From positions 1-27,612 of IMG/VR virus record IMGVR_UViG_3300027749_000419: DNA of 27,612 nt. One strand, 5' to 3'. Below the pieces are notes generated by a model that ran no database searches, was not told the DNA's origin, and worked only from the letters and a program-made list of their open reading frames with translations. How positions within the stretch are numbered: the first letter of the stretch is position 1; the number at the start of each line of letters is the position of its first letter. This document shows, one piece after another, positions 17,929-25,606 of this stretch. Made by a program: the position numbers and the translations under genes. Origin of the DNA: a virus.

Positions 17929-20124
17929 TTATGCTGTTTTGGGTGCAGCCAGCACATCCACAGCGTAGCGTCCCATGTTAAAATAGGTGGTGCCCGTGGT
18001 ACCATTGGCATCTGACCCACCACCGGTGGTGCGCCAGGTCTTGGATCCACCGGCACCCAACAGGTGAGCGGCTGCTATTGCTCCTGCTACTGTACACTGA
18101 TCGTCGCCGGATTTGATGCCACCGGTGCGATTCAATTGGTTATAGTTTGCTTGTAACAGATTATACATGGCTTTTTCTTGAAAAGCACCATTTTTCAAGA
18201 ATGCCTGCTTGGAATCAATGCCCTCGTTTTGTGCTTTGGTAGTCCAGCTGCTGGTCTGGTCCAGGCACCGGTTACCAGCCAGCTTGAAAGCGTCTGGCTT
18301 GATATAACCTTGATCCACCAGGGCTGCGGCGCCCAGTTGATATTTGCCCATAAAGTTGTATTGATTTACTGATGCATAATTGAATCCGCTTTCGTTCCAG
18401 CCCAACTGTGTCATCAAGGCCTTGGTTTGTGTCACACTTAGCGGACCAACTCCGCCCGGAGGATTTGGATTGTCTGCCCTATCAATATAGGACTTATTGA
18501 CTGGATTTTTCACCCCTGCGTTTGCAGCAGCTACAGGGCCCGGGTCTGTTGGCTTGGATCCGCCTTTGCACTCTACCACAGGTAAATTTTTCGCAGGTGG
18601 TGCACCCGATGTTACCCCAGCACCAGGAATCTTAGGTACTGCAGATGCAGCGCCACCGCCACCGCCACCACCGCCAGGTGTAGGAGTTGCATTTTGTCCG
18701 TCGGTGGCCACTGTGTAGCCTGCTAATGTAGTTTCCATGTGCAATTTCCACGGCTCATGTGTGGGTGCAATTGGTACTATGGTATGCAATGCTTCGTCGA
18801 CACTTTTCCAGACATTGCCTTCTTGGCCAGTGTCAGGTAATTTATTTACTGTCAGTGCCTCGGGACGCTGTATACCAACTGCACCGCCTTCGTTTAATGT
18901 CAGTTGGGTACCAGTCAGAAACAGCCCGGTGGTACCATTAAAAGTCCCGGTGCCGGTTGCATTTAAATTCAGTGCTCCGCTACTGCCAATACCAACTGTG
19001 CTGCCAAACATGGTAAGTGTTTGTCCTGCATTGATGTTCATGTCTGTGGACTGTAGATTGAATGCTTTGCCAGCACTGATGTTCAAGTTGTTTCCTGCAT
19101 TGATATTGATGTCGTTATCGGCATGCAGATTTATATCTGATTGTGCTCGAACGTTCACACTACTGGTGGTATAGATATTCATATGTCCCGGACCAGTAAG
19201 CTCGATCCATGCACTTCCATCACTGTTACCAATATATAAAATATGCTCGCTGTCATTCATCAGCAGCTGGTGACCGCCGCTGGTTCGTAAACGAATCAAT
19301 CTATCTTTGTCTTGCCAGTTGCCGTCGTCCATGACAAATTGATGGCCACCTTTTCTTCCGCGGATAGCATAATCTTTTTCGTATAAGGTACCGTTTTCGA
19401 TATCAGCCAGCAGTGCCGGGGTAACCGGTGGGTCTTTAATTGCACGACCAGGTGTACTGATACCAAACACTGCACTGGGCATTTCCCGCTGACTACTGCT
19501 GGATATTATTCCTCGAATGTAATCTTCGTGTAGTCCTTGAGCAATCAATACCTTGACATGTTCCTCATGTATGGGCTTGGGCAAATTGACAAAATTTGCC
19601 CAGTCAATATCTTGATTTTCATTGAACTCGGCAACCACAGTGTCATTGGGGCTCTTGGGGTATACTGATGCCACGATTGGATCATCAATTTGACTTGTGT
19701 CTACTTTTGGACTGCCGGCCATGCCTGGAACCATGTGATGCCCGATTGTGTTTGGTACACAGGCAAACCAAAATCCACGGTTGGCATCACCAGCGACAAA
19801 CGTACACAGCACAAAATTGCCTATATCCGGAGGAACAAACCACATGCCGTATGTGTGTTTTACTTTTTGGAATGCATTTTGTTCATTGTCGTCATGGTAG
19901 GTACTGCCAAAAAATGGACTAGCATAACTGACTGTGCGCCAGTTTTCTACTTTTTCTTCTTGCCCTGCACCCAGGTCCGGAATCCATACCTGCAATCGGC
20001 CAGATCTGGTGGGATCTAAATTATTTTTTACCTTGGCTATAAATGGACCAGGATCTGATCGTATTGATGACTCTTCGCGACGGAAATGCGCTGGAGGCAA
20101 TTTACTTATTCGTTTATCTCTCAT
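17929..20124 (-). CDS. gp5: gp5-like central spike / baseplate hub with C-terminal muramidase-like domain
   Basis: In this 731-residue spike protein, residues 26-125 form an OB-fold (GPFIAKVKNNLDPTRSGRLQ and a following VWIPDL), as in T4 gp5. Residues about 255-415 are a triple-stranded beta-helix of the gp5/VgrG type: GGHQLLMNDS, then alternating short repeats such as INLHADNDININAGNNLNIS. A Gly/Pro/Ala linker (483-512, including eight glycines) leads to a C-terminal domain (about 560-725) with LGWNESGFNYASVNQYNFMG and GKYQLGAAAL, typical of lysozyme/transglycosylase-like cell-wall hydrolases. Glu578 in NESGF is the likely catalytic acid. T4 gp5 instead has its lysozyme between the OB and helix domains. 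The start has AGGA at 20132-20135 and overlaps the previous stop as ATGA. Confidence 0.9.
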   Translation of the reverse strand: MRDKRISKLPPAHFRREESSIRSDPGPFIAKVKNNLDPTRSGRLQVWIPDLGAGQEEKVENWRTVSYASPFFGSTYHDDNEQNAFQKVKHTYGMWFVPPDIGNFVLCTFVAGDANRGFWFACVPNTIGHHMVPGMAGSPKVDTSQIDDPIVASVYPKSPNDTVVAEFNENQDIDWANFVNLPKPIHEEHVKVLIAQGLHEDYIRGIISSSSQREMPSAVFGISTPGRAIKDPPVTPALLADIENGTLYEKDYAIRGRKGGHQFVMDDGNWQDKDRLIRLRTSGGHQLLMNDSEHILYIGNSDGSAWIELTGPGHMNIYTTSSVNVRAQSDINLHADNDININAGNNLNISAGKAFNLQSTDMNINAGQTLTMFGSTVGIGSSGALNLNATGTGTFNGTTGLFLTGTQLTLNEGGAVGIQRPEALTVNKLPDTGQEGNVWKSVDEALHTIVPIAPTHEPWKLHMETTLAGYTVATDGQNATPTPGGGGGGGGAASAVPKIPGAGVTSGAPPAKNLPVVECKGGSKPTDPGPVAAANAGVKNPVNKSYIDRADNPNPPGGVGPLSVTQTKALMTQLGWNESGFNYASVNQYNFMGKYQLGAAALVDQGYIKPDAFKLAGNRCLDQTSSWTTKAQNEGIDSKQAFLKNGAFQEKAMYNLLQANYNQLNRTGGIKSGDDQCTVAGAIAAAHLLGAGGSKTWRTTGGGSDANGTTGTTYFNMGRYAVDVLAAPKTA

Positions 20125-22475
20125 GGAGTATTCCTACCAGTAATAGAAGTTGTTGGGGCATTGGCTACCGATTGTTTTAATTGCAATGCACTGTCAGCTG
20201 CCTGCTGTGTATTTGCATTGGGTCGGCTACTGTTGGTGGCTGTCTTATTGACATTTTCATCATTTGCAGACTGCGCTGCGGGTGCTGCACTGGCTGGGTT
20301 TGATGTAGGCTGCTGATCAGCTGGTGTTTTGGCCTCGGGTATTGTTTTTGGCGCCTCGGCTCGGATAGCAATCTCACCACCAGACAAATTGGGACCTTCT
20401 GGATCCTCTAGATTATCAAATATACGAACCAATTTCATAGTTTGTATAAATTGTCCAGCTTGGAAATTGTTATCTACAGTTAAAATTTTATATATACCAC
20501 TGAATGCCGCAGTGGTGTATCTAGTATCGGTTATCATAAATCCAGTGGCAGGATCAAAATCCACTGGAGTCTTAAAGGTTACTTTGACATACCTATCAGT
20601 ATTGTCAAACATCACGCTGTTATGTGGGTCAAGCAGCTGACCGGGGCCCTGATAAGGATTTGTTTTCATGTTAAAGAAAATGTCATCCTGTTTGATCAGT
20701 TCGGGATCTCCGATGATTTTTAAATCCAGATTTATCATATCACCATTACTGCTGCTGAGACTGGATTTATAAAAGTCATTGACCAGCACAGCTTTGGTAT
20801 CCGGCATGCTGGTATTGGGCACGTCTGCTTGACCTGATACCAGTTTGACCTGGTGATTTTGAAACAATATACGATTTTGATTCTCGGCCGAGTTTATAGG
20901 TTTCTTTTTTGTCTTTTTTGGTTGTGTAGAGACTTGTGCTGCATTTCCACGATCAATACTGATTGTGGTAAAAAATATAGCATCAAAGTGTATATCAAAA
21001 TTGATTATACTGTCATTTTTTCCCGAGTAGATATAATCGTATTGTTTAACAATTTCCTTGGGCTGGGATTGCGGAGCATGTGGAAATTTTGAGTTGTACA
21101 GCGAAGTTGGATACACATGATAAGTGATTTTTTTACTGTACACATCTCTAATCATGTCAAAGTCTGATATTTCTACAGTACTGGTAATTCTATACCAATT
21201 GAGAGGATTACTGGTATCCGATGTTGGATCAATTGGTGGGTCCTCTGCAGGATCTGTTATCTGATCCCGCACGTACTTGCTGCTGCGCATGACTAAATTT
21301 ATAACTTCCACAATGCTGGTACCGGCAGCAATGCTGAAACTTGACTCTTTGAAATTGATACCCAGTCCGGTGATACCTGCTTTGGCCCGGATAGCCTTGA
21401 CCGGGTCTATCAGCTCGGTCCTAGAAGTTGGATTCTTTTTAGGAATAACTATTTCGGAATTTAATATGTCAGGATGTATATCAAATACATATGTCTCTGG
21501 GTGTTTTTGATATTTGTTTTTAACCAGTTGTTTTTGATAACTGTTCATGGCCGCAGTATAGCTACCAACTACATACGGACTATCTTTGACTGCTTGACTG
21601 ATTTCGGCTTGAGATTTTTGTAGTGCTTGTACTCTGGCGGTGTTGGGGGTTGATTTTTTTTCCTCTTCACTTATTTCTTTTTTAGTTTGATCTTCGCGCT
21701 CTTGGTTGGCGGTGTTTACTGCCACTATGCCCGAAGCCTGTCCTGCAGATCCCTTGATATCAAAGAATTCTTTTACAGTCTTTACGTTGACTTCAAAGTT
21801 TGCAGGAGTACTGGCGTTGCTCTCATCAAATGCACTCTGATTAAATGGCGATGCTTGTATATCATATTCGGCACCTTTACTGGTGACTTTTACTTTACAA
21901 CTTAATATCTTGATAGGTATATATTTGGTTTGATTCAGTATCGGTGACATAGGCTGTCCCGATTCCGTGTTGCCAACAAAATCTATTTGCAGCATGTAGG
22001 GTATTTGCGACCAGCTGTGACAGCTGGTCTTGGCTGCTGCCAACCAAAGACGATCCAAGAAAGTAACACCATAGGGTTCTATCAAGGTAAAGGTTAGATT
22101 GATCATGTTGCTATTTTTAGATTTGCTGTTTAACCCATTCACGGTTTGCATATTCAAATTTTCAAAATAGAAATCTTCATTGAAGTAAGGATTCCTGGCA
22201 TAAATGTCCGAGTTGCGTTTGCCGCCGCTGGCCACCAGTACCGTGCCCATGCCGCCACTTGTAGCAGTGTACGGAGCACCGTTCATGATTTCATTCCATT
22301 TTTCCGGGGGTACGATGTGCAAACTCAGGCTATAGGTATAATCTGGATACTTGAATAGTGGGTTGGGTCTGGCTGTGCTGGCATCAACTATGCTGATCTT
22401 GGATAGTTCTTTTGTAGAGTCCGAGCTAGCCTGCTCATTTGATCTTGCTGCTGATTGACTTGGCGGTGTGGCCAT
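20121..22475 (-). CDS. Putative baseplate hub protein (gp27 / tail-protein-D-like)
   Basis: This 784-residue protein sits between gp53 and gp5, where a spike-binding hub is expected, and its stop overlaps the gp5 start. The N-terminal part is beta-rich (YTYSLSLHIVPPEKWNEIMN, RNPYFNEDFYFENLN, IEPYGVTFLDRLWLAAA). A charged, possibly coiled segment lies around residues 255-300. YDYIYSGKNDSIINFDIHFD lies around 470, GDPELIKQDDIFF near 590, and GIYKILTVDNNFQAGQFIQT around 660. The last two resemble the closing strands of gp27/phage-D-type hubs, in which GDP loops and G-x-F-x-Q-x-x-x-L strands recur. The final 65 or so residues are an Asn/Gln/Ala/Pro-rich disordered tail. The upstream AAGAAAG is a weak ribosome site. 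The hub assignment rests on position and these motifs and is not certain. Confidence 0.65.
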   Translation of the reverse strand: MATPPSQSAARSNEQASSDSTKELSKISIVDASTARPNPLFKYPDYTYSLSLHIVPPEKWNEIMNGAPYTATSGGMGTVLVASGGKRNSDIYARNPYFNEDFYFENLNMQTVNGLNSKSKNSNMINLTFTLIEPYGVTFLDRLWLAAAKTSCHSWSQIPYMLQIDFVGNTESGQPMSPILNQTKYIPIKILSCKVKVTSKGAEYDIQASPFNQSAFDESNASTPANFEVNVKTVKEFFDIKGSAGQASGIVAVNTANQEREDQTKKEISEEEKKSTPNTARVQALQKSQAEISQAVKDSPYVVGSYTAAMNSYQKQLVKNKYQKHPETYVFDIHPDILNSEIVIPKKNPTSRTELIDPVKAIRAKAGITGLGINFKESSFSIAAGTSIVEVINLVMRSSKYVRDQITDPAEDPPIDPTSDTSNPLNWYRITSTVEISDFDMIRDVYSKKITYHVYPTSLYNSKFPHAPQSQPKEIVKQYDYIYSGKNDSIINFDIHFDAIFFTTISIDRGNAAQVSTQPKKTKKKPINSAENQNRILFQNHQVKLVSGQADVPNTSMPDTKAVLVNDFYKSSLSSSNGDMINLDLKIIGDPELIKQDDIFFNMKTNPYQGPGQLLDPHNSVMFDNTDRYVKVTFKTPVDFDPATGFMITDTRYTTAAFSGIYKILTVDNNFQAGQFIQTMKLVRIFDNLEDPEGPNLSGGEIAIRAEAPKTIPEAKTPADQQPTSNPASAAPAAQSANDENVNKTATNSSRPNANTQQAADSALQLKQSVANAPTTSITGRNTP

Positions 22476-22492
22476 ATTTACTTTCTTGACGG

Positions 22493-22792
22493 TTACAGGC
22501 CCAAGGCCACTGTTAGAGTATTTTTTGTAGGAAGAAAAATGGTAGTACCTGTTGCAAAATCAAACAAAGGATCCACCAACACATTGGGATTACGACTGGC
22601 AAACACCCACCACAGTGTGGGGTCGTTGTACAAGTCATATGCCAGCAGTTGTGGCTTGTACTCGTATATAGAATCTATTACATATCTAATATCGCTGGTA
22701 TTTTTTGGTATAGGCCTAGGTGTCATTACATCAAGGAAACGACCAAACTGCTGCGTAGCATAATATGGACTTGTTTTTGAATAAGCAGACAT
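22493..22792 (-). CDS. gp53: Baseplate wedge protein gp53, short form
   Basis: This 99-residue protein carries the gp53 core: YEYKPQLLAYDLYNDPTLWW (about residues 43-62), then VFASRNPNVLVDPLFDF and TTIFLP. In T4, gp53 (196 residues) clamps the gp6-gp25-gp7 wedge core to the central hub. Here only the conserved N-terminal half is present, and it ends shortly after TTIFLPTKN, so it may be a minimal form with no C-terminal extension. The start overlaps the preceding gene's stop as TAATG and has AAAGGA about ten bases upstream. Confidence 0.9.
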   Translation of the reverse strand: MSAYSKTSPYYATQQFGRFLDVMTPRPIPKNTSDIRYVIDSIYEYKPQLLAYDLYNDPTLWWVFASRNPNVLVDPLFDFATGTTIFLPTKNTLTVALGL

Positions 22793-23604
22793 TAGATAAA
22801 TCCTTTATCCAGCATTTTGCCCTTGGCAAAGTTTTCAAGATCAAATGTGCTGACTGTTTTGCGACTATAGATCGGTTGCAGCGTGACCTGTATCTGGCTT
22901 GATGTAGGCAACCTGGTAATACCACTGGTGGTGGCAGCAGTTGCCCCATTGCCACTGCCACTGCCACCACCGATACCGGGAATTTGAACATAGTCAACAT
23001 CGGCACCCATGGTATGCGAAAATGCAGTACACACGCAAGGCACATGCGGTAGATAGTACTTGCCGTAACCATCAAGGAACAGCAAGGGCGGGGGGTTGCC
23101 CATATGGGTGCTGGCTCCATAGAACATTTTTGTAGCAGCCCTGAAGAAATAAATACAAGCTAATAGATATTGACCATCTTCAACACTCTGTACTGTAAAA
23201 TCACCGGTTATTGATATCCCAGCAACTTCGCTGCTGTCATAAAAATGTGATGCATAATTGCTGTGCGTGAGTTTTTGTGCTGAATAACCAGCACTGAAGC
23301 TGGTGGTAATACTAGGAGTATAGGGAAAAATTACCCCGTGAGTTTTTGTTAGTGGATCTAGGACACCGCCCGGATTTTGATACAGTAGGCCAGAATTTGC
23401 GCCCACACTGACTTTTACCCGCCAGTCATCAGTCTGAATGTTTGCGCCATCAAAATTGATTCGAGTTTCGGAGTTGACAAAGGCCTGTCTCAGTTTCAAT
23501 GTGGCATCATCAACAACCCGGGATATTTTTCGACGAGCGGTTTGAGCAAGGTCGCCCTGGTATTCAATACCTACTGATTTGCCTAAATTATCTATCGCTG
23601 ACAT
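22792..23604 (-). CDS. gp48: Baseplate-tail tube junction protein (gp48/gp54-like)
   Basis: This 270-residue protein is the first gene of the leftward structural block. Its central region (VIFPYTPSITTSFSAGYSAQ, LTHSNYASHFYDSSEVAGIS, YLLACIYFFRAATKMFYGA, NPPPLLFLDGYGKYYLPHVP) matches the tail-tube-like core shared by T4 gp48 and gp54, which cap the baseplate hub and nucleate tail tube polymerisation. I cannot separate gp48 from gp54 by sequence alone; only one such protein lies in this window. A Gly/Ser-rich loop (IPGIGGGSGSGNGATAATT, about residues 217-235) interrupts the last strands. Shine-Dalgarno AAGAGG at 23610-23615 precedes ATG by five bases. Confidence 0.82.
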   Translation of the reverse strand: MSAIDNLGKSVGIEYQGDLAQTARRKISRVVDDATLKLRQAFVNSETRINFDGANIQTDDWRVKVSVGANSGLLYQNPGGVLDPLTKTHGVIFPYTPSITTSFSAGYSAQKLTHSNYASHFYDSSEVAGISITGDFTVQSVEDGQYLLACIYFFRAATKMFYGASTHMGNPPPLLFLDGYGKYYLPHVPCVCTAFSHTMGADVDYVQIPGIGGGSGSGNGATAATTSGITRLPTSSQIQVTLQPIYSRKTVSTFDLENFAKGKMLDKGFI

Positions 23605-23613
23605 AAAAACCTC

Positions 23614-23642
23614 TTGTATTTAATATTTATTCAATGTATAAT
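23614..23642 (+). promoter_or_regulatory. Sigma70-like promoter for the late sigma factor gene
   Basis: TTGTAT (23614-23619) and a perfect TATAAT (23637-23642) are separated by 17 bases. The -35 matches TTGACA at only the first three positions. Transcription would start near 23649, seven bases before the ribosome site at 23656. The spacer contains the oppositely oriented late promoter motif, so both cannot be occupied at once. Confidence 0.5.
23624..23631 (-). promoter_or_regulatory. T4-type late promoter of the leftward structural block
   Basis: The minus strand reads AATAAATA followed by TTAAATAC. It lies 19 bases before the gp48-like start. By the T4 rule transcription would begin near 23618, just ahead of the AAGAGG ribosome site, giving a very short leader. 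It shares ATAAATATTARATAC with the motif before gp6, and the sigma factor expected to read it is encoded 38 bases away on the other strand. Confidence 0.6.
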
Positions 23643-23655
23643 CTACATATATTAT

Positions 23656-23661
23656 AAGGAG
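23656..23661 (+). promoter_or_regulatory. Shine-Dalgarno sequence that sets an ATC start
   Basis: AAGGAG is followed by seven bases and then ATC at 23669, in frame with the sigma factor and with no ATG, GTG or TTG in that frame until TTG at 23744. The only other rare-type codons nearby, ATT and ATA at 23651 and 23654, lie ahead of or inside the Shine-Dalgarno. The spacing is ideal for ATC and impossible for the TTG. Confidence 0.7.
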
Positions 23662-23668
23662 AACTACC

Positions 23669-24544
23669 ATCAAACATAATTATCTCAACAATAAGGACAT
23701 CCTAAAAGAGATCCACAAGAGTAAAAGTACCTATTGTGTATTCTTGCAGCCAGTGGACGCCGATTACGACATGATCCTACAGGATATTTCGGGCATTACT
23801 CCAGCAACCATACTGGAGGCTAGGCAATCAAGAAGCGAGCGCCTGGCCAAGCTGGCACATGAAGCAGCAGTGCTGGCATCTGGAGAAAAGCGCCGACTGG
23901 ACGAGTTTGAGATTGATGTTGCTACTATCGCAGACACCGATGTGGTTTTTCGAGTCATGACCTGGGATCATGTGCCGGTTGATGCGGTCAAGAGCGCCAA
24001 GGCCCGGGCCAAATTGGATCTAGAGGACGAAGAAGAAGATATCGTGCGCACCGAGTACGACGAAGATGTTTTGGCCACTACCAAGTATACCAAATGTAAT
24101 TTTCCCCCATTCCAACACTATAGACTGGACGCAGTGGCCGGGCAACCACAATGCATTGGCAAGAGCCACTGGCGCGGCGATTTGATCACTGGGGAATTCA
24201 GCAGAGACCATGGCACCATGACCAAGAAGCTGGCCTTGATGTTTATGAAATTATGTGAGCGTTATGCTACAAGATCAAACTGGAGAGGGTACACCTACAA
24301 TGACGAGATGCGCAGCCAAGCACTGTTACAACTAAGCCAGATTGGACTACAATTCGATGAGAGCAAAAGTCAGAATCCTTTCGCATACTATACTGCCGCC
24401 ATTACTAATAGTTTTACTCGTGTGCTTAATATTGAAAAACGCAATCAGAATCTGCGCGACGATATTTTAGAAATGAACGGAATGAATCCCAGCTATAGTA
24501 GACAGATGATGAGCAGCGGGGGCGGGGGCGGCGGAGACGAGTAA
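23669..24544 (+). CDS. gp55: Late transcription sigma factor (gp55-like), apparent ATC start
   Basis: The protein is 291 residues if read from ATC (266 from the TTG at 23744). It is a gp55-type sigma factor that would direct host RNA polymerase to late promoters. The signature is in the C-terminal third: CERYATRSNWRGYTYNDEMR (from about residue 196), then LLQLSQIGLQFDESKSQNPF and AYYTAAITNSFTRVLNIEKR (about 236-257), a sigma region 2-like helical core. An acidic stretch, LDLEDEEED, lies near 110, and the C terminus ends in seven glycines then DE. The upstream 25 codons read like native protein (KHNYLNNKDILKEIHKSK), have no in-frame stop and follow AAGGAG at 23656-23661, so I extend the gene to 23669. 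T4 gp55 has 185 residues; longer forms occur in marine relatives. Its target promoters lie on the opposite strand of this window. Confidence 0.85.
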   Translation: MKHNYLNNKDILKEIHKSKSTYCVFLQPVDADYDMILQDISGITPATILEARQSRSERLAKLAHEAAVLASGEKRRLDEFEIDVATIADTDVVFRVMTWDHVPVDAVKSAKARAKLDLEDEEEDIVRTEYDEDVLATTKYTKCNFPPFQHYRLDAVAGQPQCIGKSHWRGDLITGEFSRDHGTMTKKLALMFMKLCERYATRSNWRGYTYNDEMRSQALLQLSQIGLQFDESKSQNPFAYYTAAITNSFTRVLNIEKRNQNLRDDILEMNGMNPSYSRQMMSSGGGGGGDE

Positions 24545-24554
24545 ATTGCTCGTC
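24536..24554 (+). other. Hairpin spanning the sigma factor stop codon
   Basis: GACGAG (24536-24541) pairs perfectly with CTCGTC (24549-24554) across a seven-base loop that contains most of the TAA stop. No T-run follows, so it is not a standard terminator. It may protect the 3' end of the mRNA or slow read-through into gp47. Confidence 0.35.
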
Positions 24555-24589
24555 GCGTTACACCAACTGTTCCTGTTATACTTGTATCA

Positions 24590-25606
24590 ATGACTAATCT
24601 ATTTAAAAAAGCCGCGATATTCACGGACATACACTTTGGGTTGAAATCAAACAGTCAAGTACACAACGACGACTGTTTGAATTTTGTCAAATGGGCCACT
24701 GCCAAGGCCAAGTCGGAAGGTTGCGAAACAGCCATGTTTCTTGGTGACTGGCACAACAACAGAGCCAGTATCAATATTGTAACTTTGAACTACAGCCTTA
24801 GGGCACTAGAGCATTTAAATGATAACTTTGATCGTGTTTATTTTATTCCCGGCAACCATGATCTGTATTATCGCGATAAACGCGATATCCAATCGGTTGA
24901 CTGGGCTCGTCACCTCCCGAACATTCAAATTGTTAACGATTGGTTTGCTAGTGGGGATGTGGTTATCGCTCCTTGGCTTGTTGGGGACGACCACAAGCGA
25001 ATCCCTCGACTATCAGCCAAGTACATGTTTGGGCACTTTGAACTGCCAGGATACCTGATGAACGCCATGGTGGCCATGCCAGATCATGGTGAGGTGCGCA
25101 GAGAACACTTCAACAACTTTGATCATGTGTTTACTGGTCACTTCCACAAGCGACAGACACAGAAGAACATCACCTATATTGGCAACTGCTTTCCGCACAA
25201 CTATGCCGATGCTGGTGACGACGATCGAGGACTTACAATTTTGGAATGGGGTCGAGACCCGGTGTATCATGCTTGGCCCGATCAACCGCGGTATCGTGTG
25301 TTCAAGCTAAGTGACGTGCTAAATCACGCCGAAGCCATGCTGCTGCCAGGTATGCATTGTAGGGTCAACATTGATATTGACATCAGCTATGAAGAAGCTA
25401 CATTTATCAAAGAAACTTTTATTGACACTTATCGTCTAAGAGAGATCAGTTTGATTCCGCAGAAGGAAATTGATCTCGGCGAGAACATCATGCTGGGTAA
25501 TATACAGTTTGAAAGTGTCGATCAGATCGTTACCAGCCAGATAACCAACATCTCCAGCGACAAGTTTAATTCAAACCTGCTGCTGGACATCTATAGAAAT
25601 CTATGA
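24590..25606 (+). CDS. gp47: Recombination endonuclease subunit gp47 (Mre11/SbcD-type)
   Basis: This 338-residue protein is a calcineurin-like phosphoesterase. The metal-binding motifs are all present: TDIHFG (Asp13, His15), GDWHNNR (Asp53, His55), GNHD (Asn89, His90, Asp91), GHFE (His149) and GHFHKR (His184, His186). With gp46 it would form the Mre11-Rad50-like complex that resects DNA ends for recombination-dependent replication and host DNA degradation. T4 gp47 has 339 residues, so length is normal. The start has no Shine-Dalgarno; a -10-like TATACT (24577-24582) and an ATAC-TT-GTAT dyad lie just before ATG, which would make a transcript from there almost leaderless. Its stop overlaps the gp46 start as ATGA. 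Confidence 0.93.
   Translation: MTNLFKKAAIFTDIHFGLKSNSQVHNDDCLNFVKWATAKAKSEGCETAMFLGDWHNNRASINIVTLNYSLRALEHLNDNFDRVYFIPGNHDLYYRDKRDIQSVDWARHLPNIQIVNDWFASGDVVIAPWLVGDDHKRIPRLSAKYMFGHFELPGYLMNAMVAMPDHGEVRREHFNNFDHVFTGHFHKRQTQKNITYIGNCFPHNYADAGDDDRGLTILEWGRDPVYHAWPDQPRYRVFKLSDVLNHAEAMLLPGMHCRVNIDIDISYEEATFIKETFIDTYRLREISLIPQKEIDLGENIMLGNIQFESVDQIVTSQITNISSDKFNSNLLLDIYRNL

Noticed and set aside
17916-18056. Longer gp25 starting at 18056
   Set aside because: The added 47 residues overlap gp5 in another frame and match nothing in the family; ATG 17915 begins the conserved gp25 sequence.
19690-20019. 109-residue rightward frame opposite gp5
   Set aside because: It is antisense to the conserved OB-fold region and has no start signals or recognisable domain.
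22731-23120. 129-residue leftward frame overlapping gp48-like and gp53
   Set aside because: It is an alternative frame of two well-supported genes, with no recognisable content.
23148-23155. AATAAATA on the plus strand as a rightward late promoter
   Set aside because: It lies inside the oppositely oriented gp48-like gene, about 500 bases from the next rightward start, and lacks the shared TTARATAC extension.
23744-23746. TTG as start of the sigma factor
   Set aside because: It has no Shine-Dalgarno, and 25 plausible in-frame codons behind an ideal AAGGAG precede it.
24536-24554. Hairpin after the sigma factor as a rho-independent terminator
   Set aside because: There is no T-run after the stem, and gp47 follows closely in the same direction.
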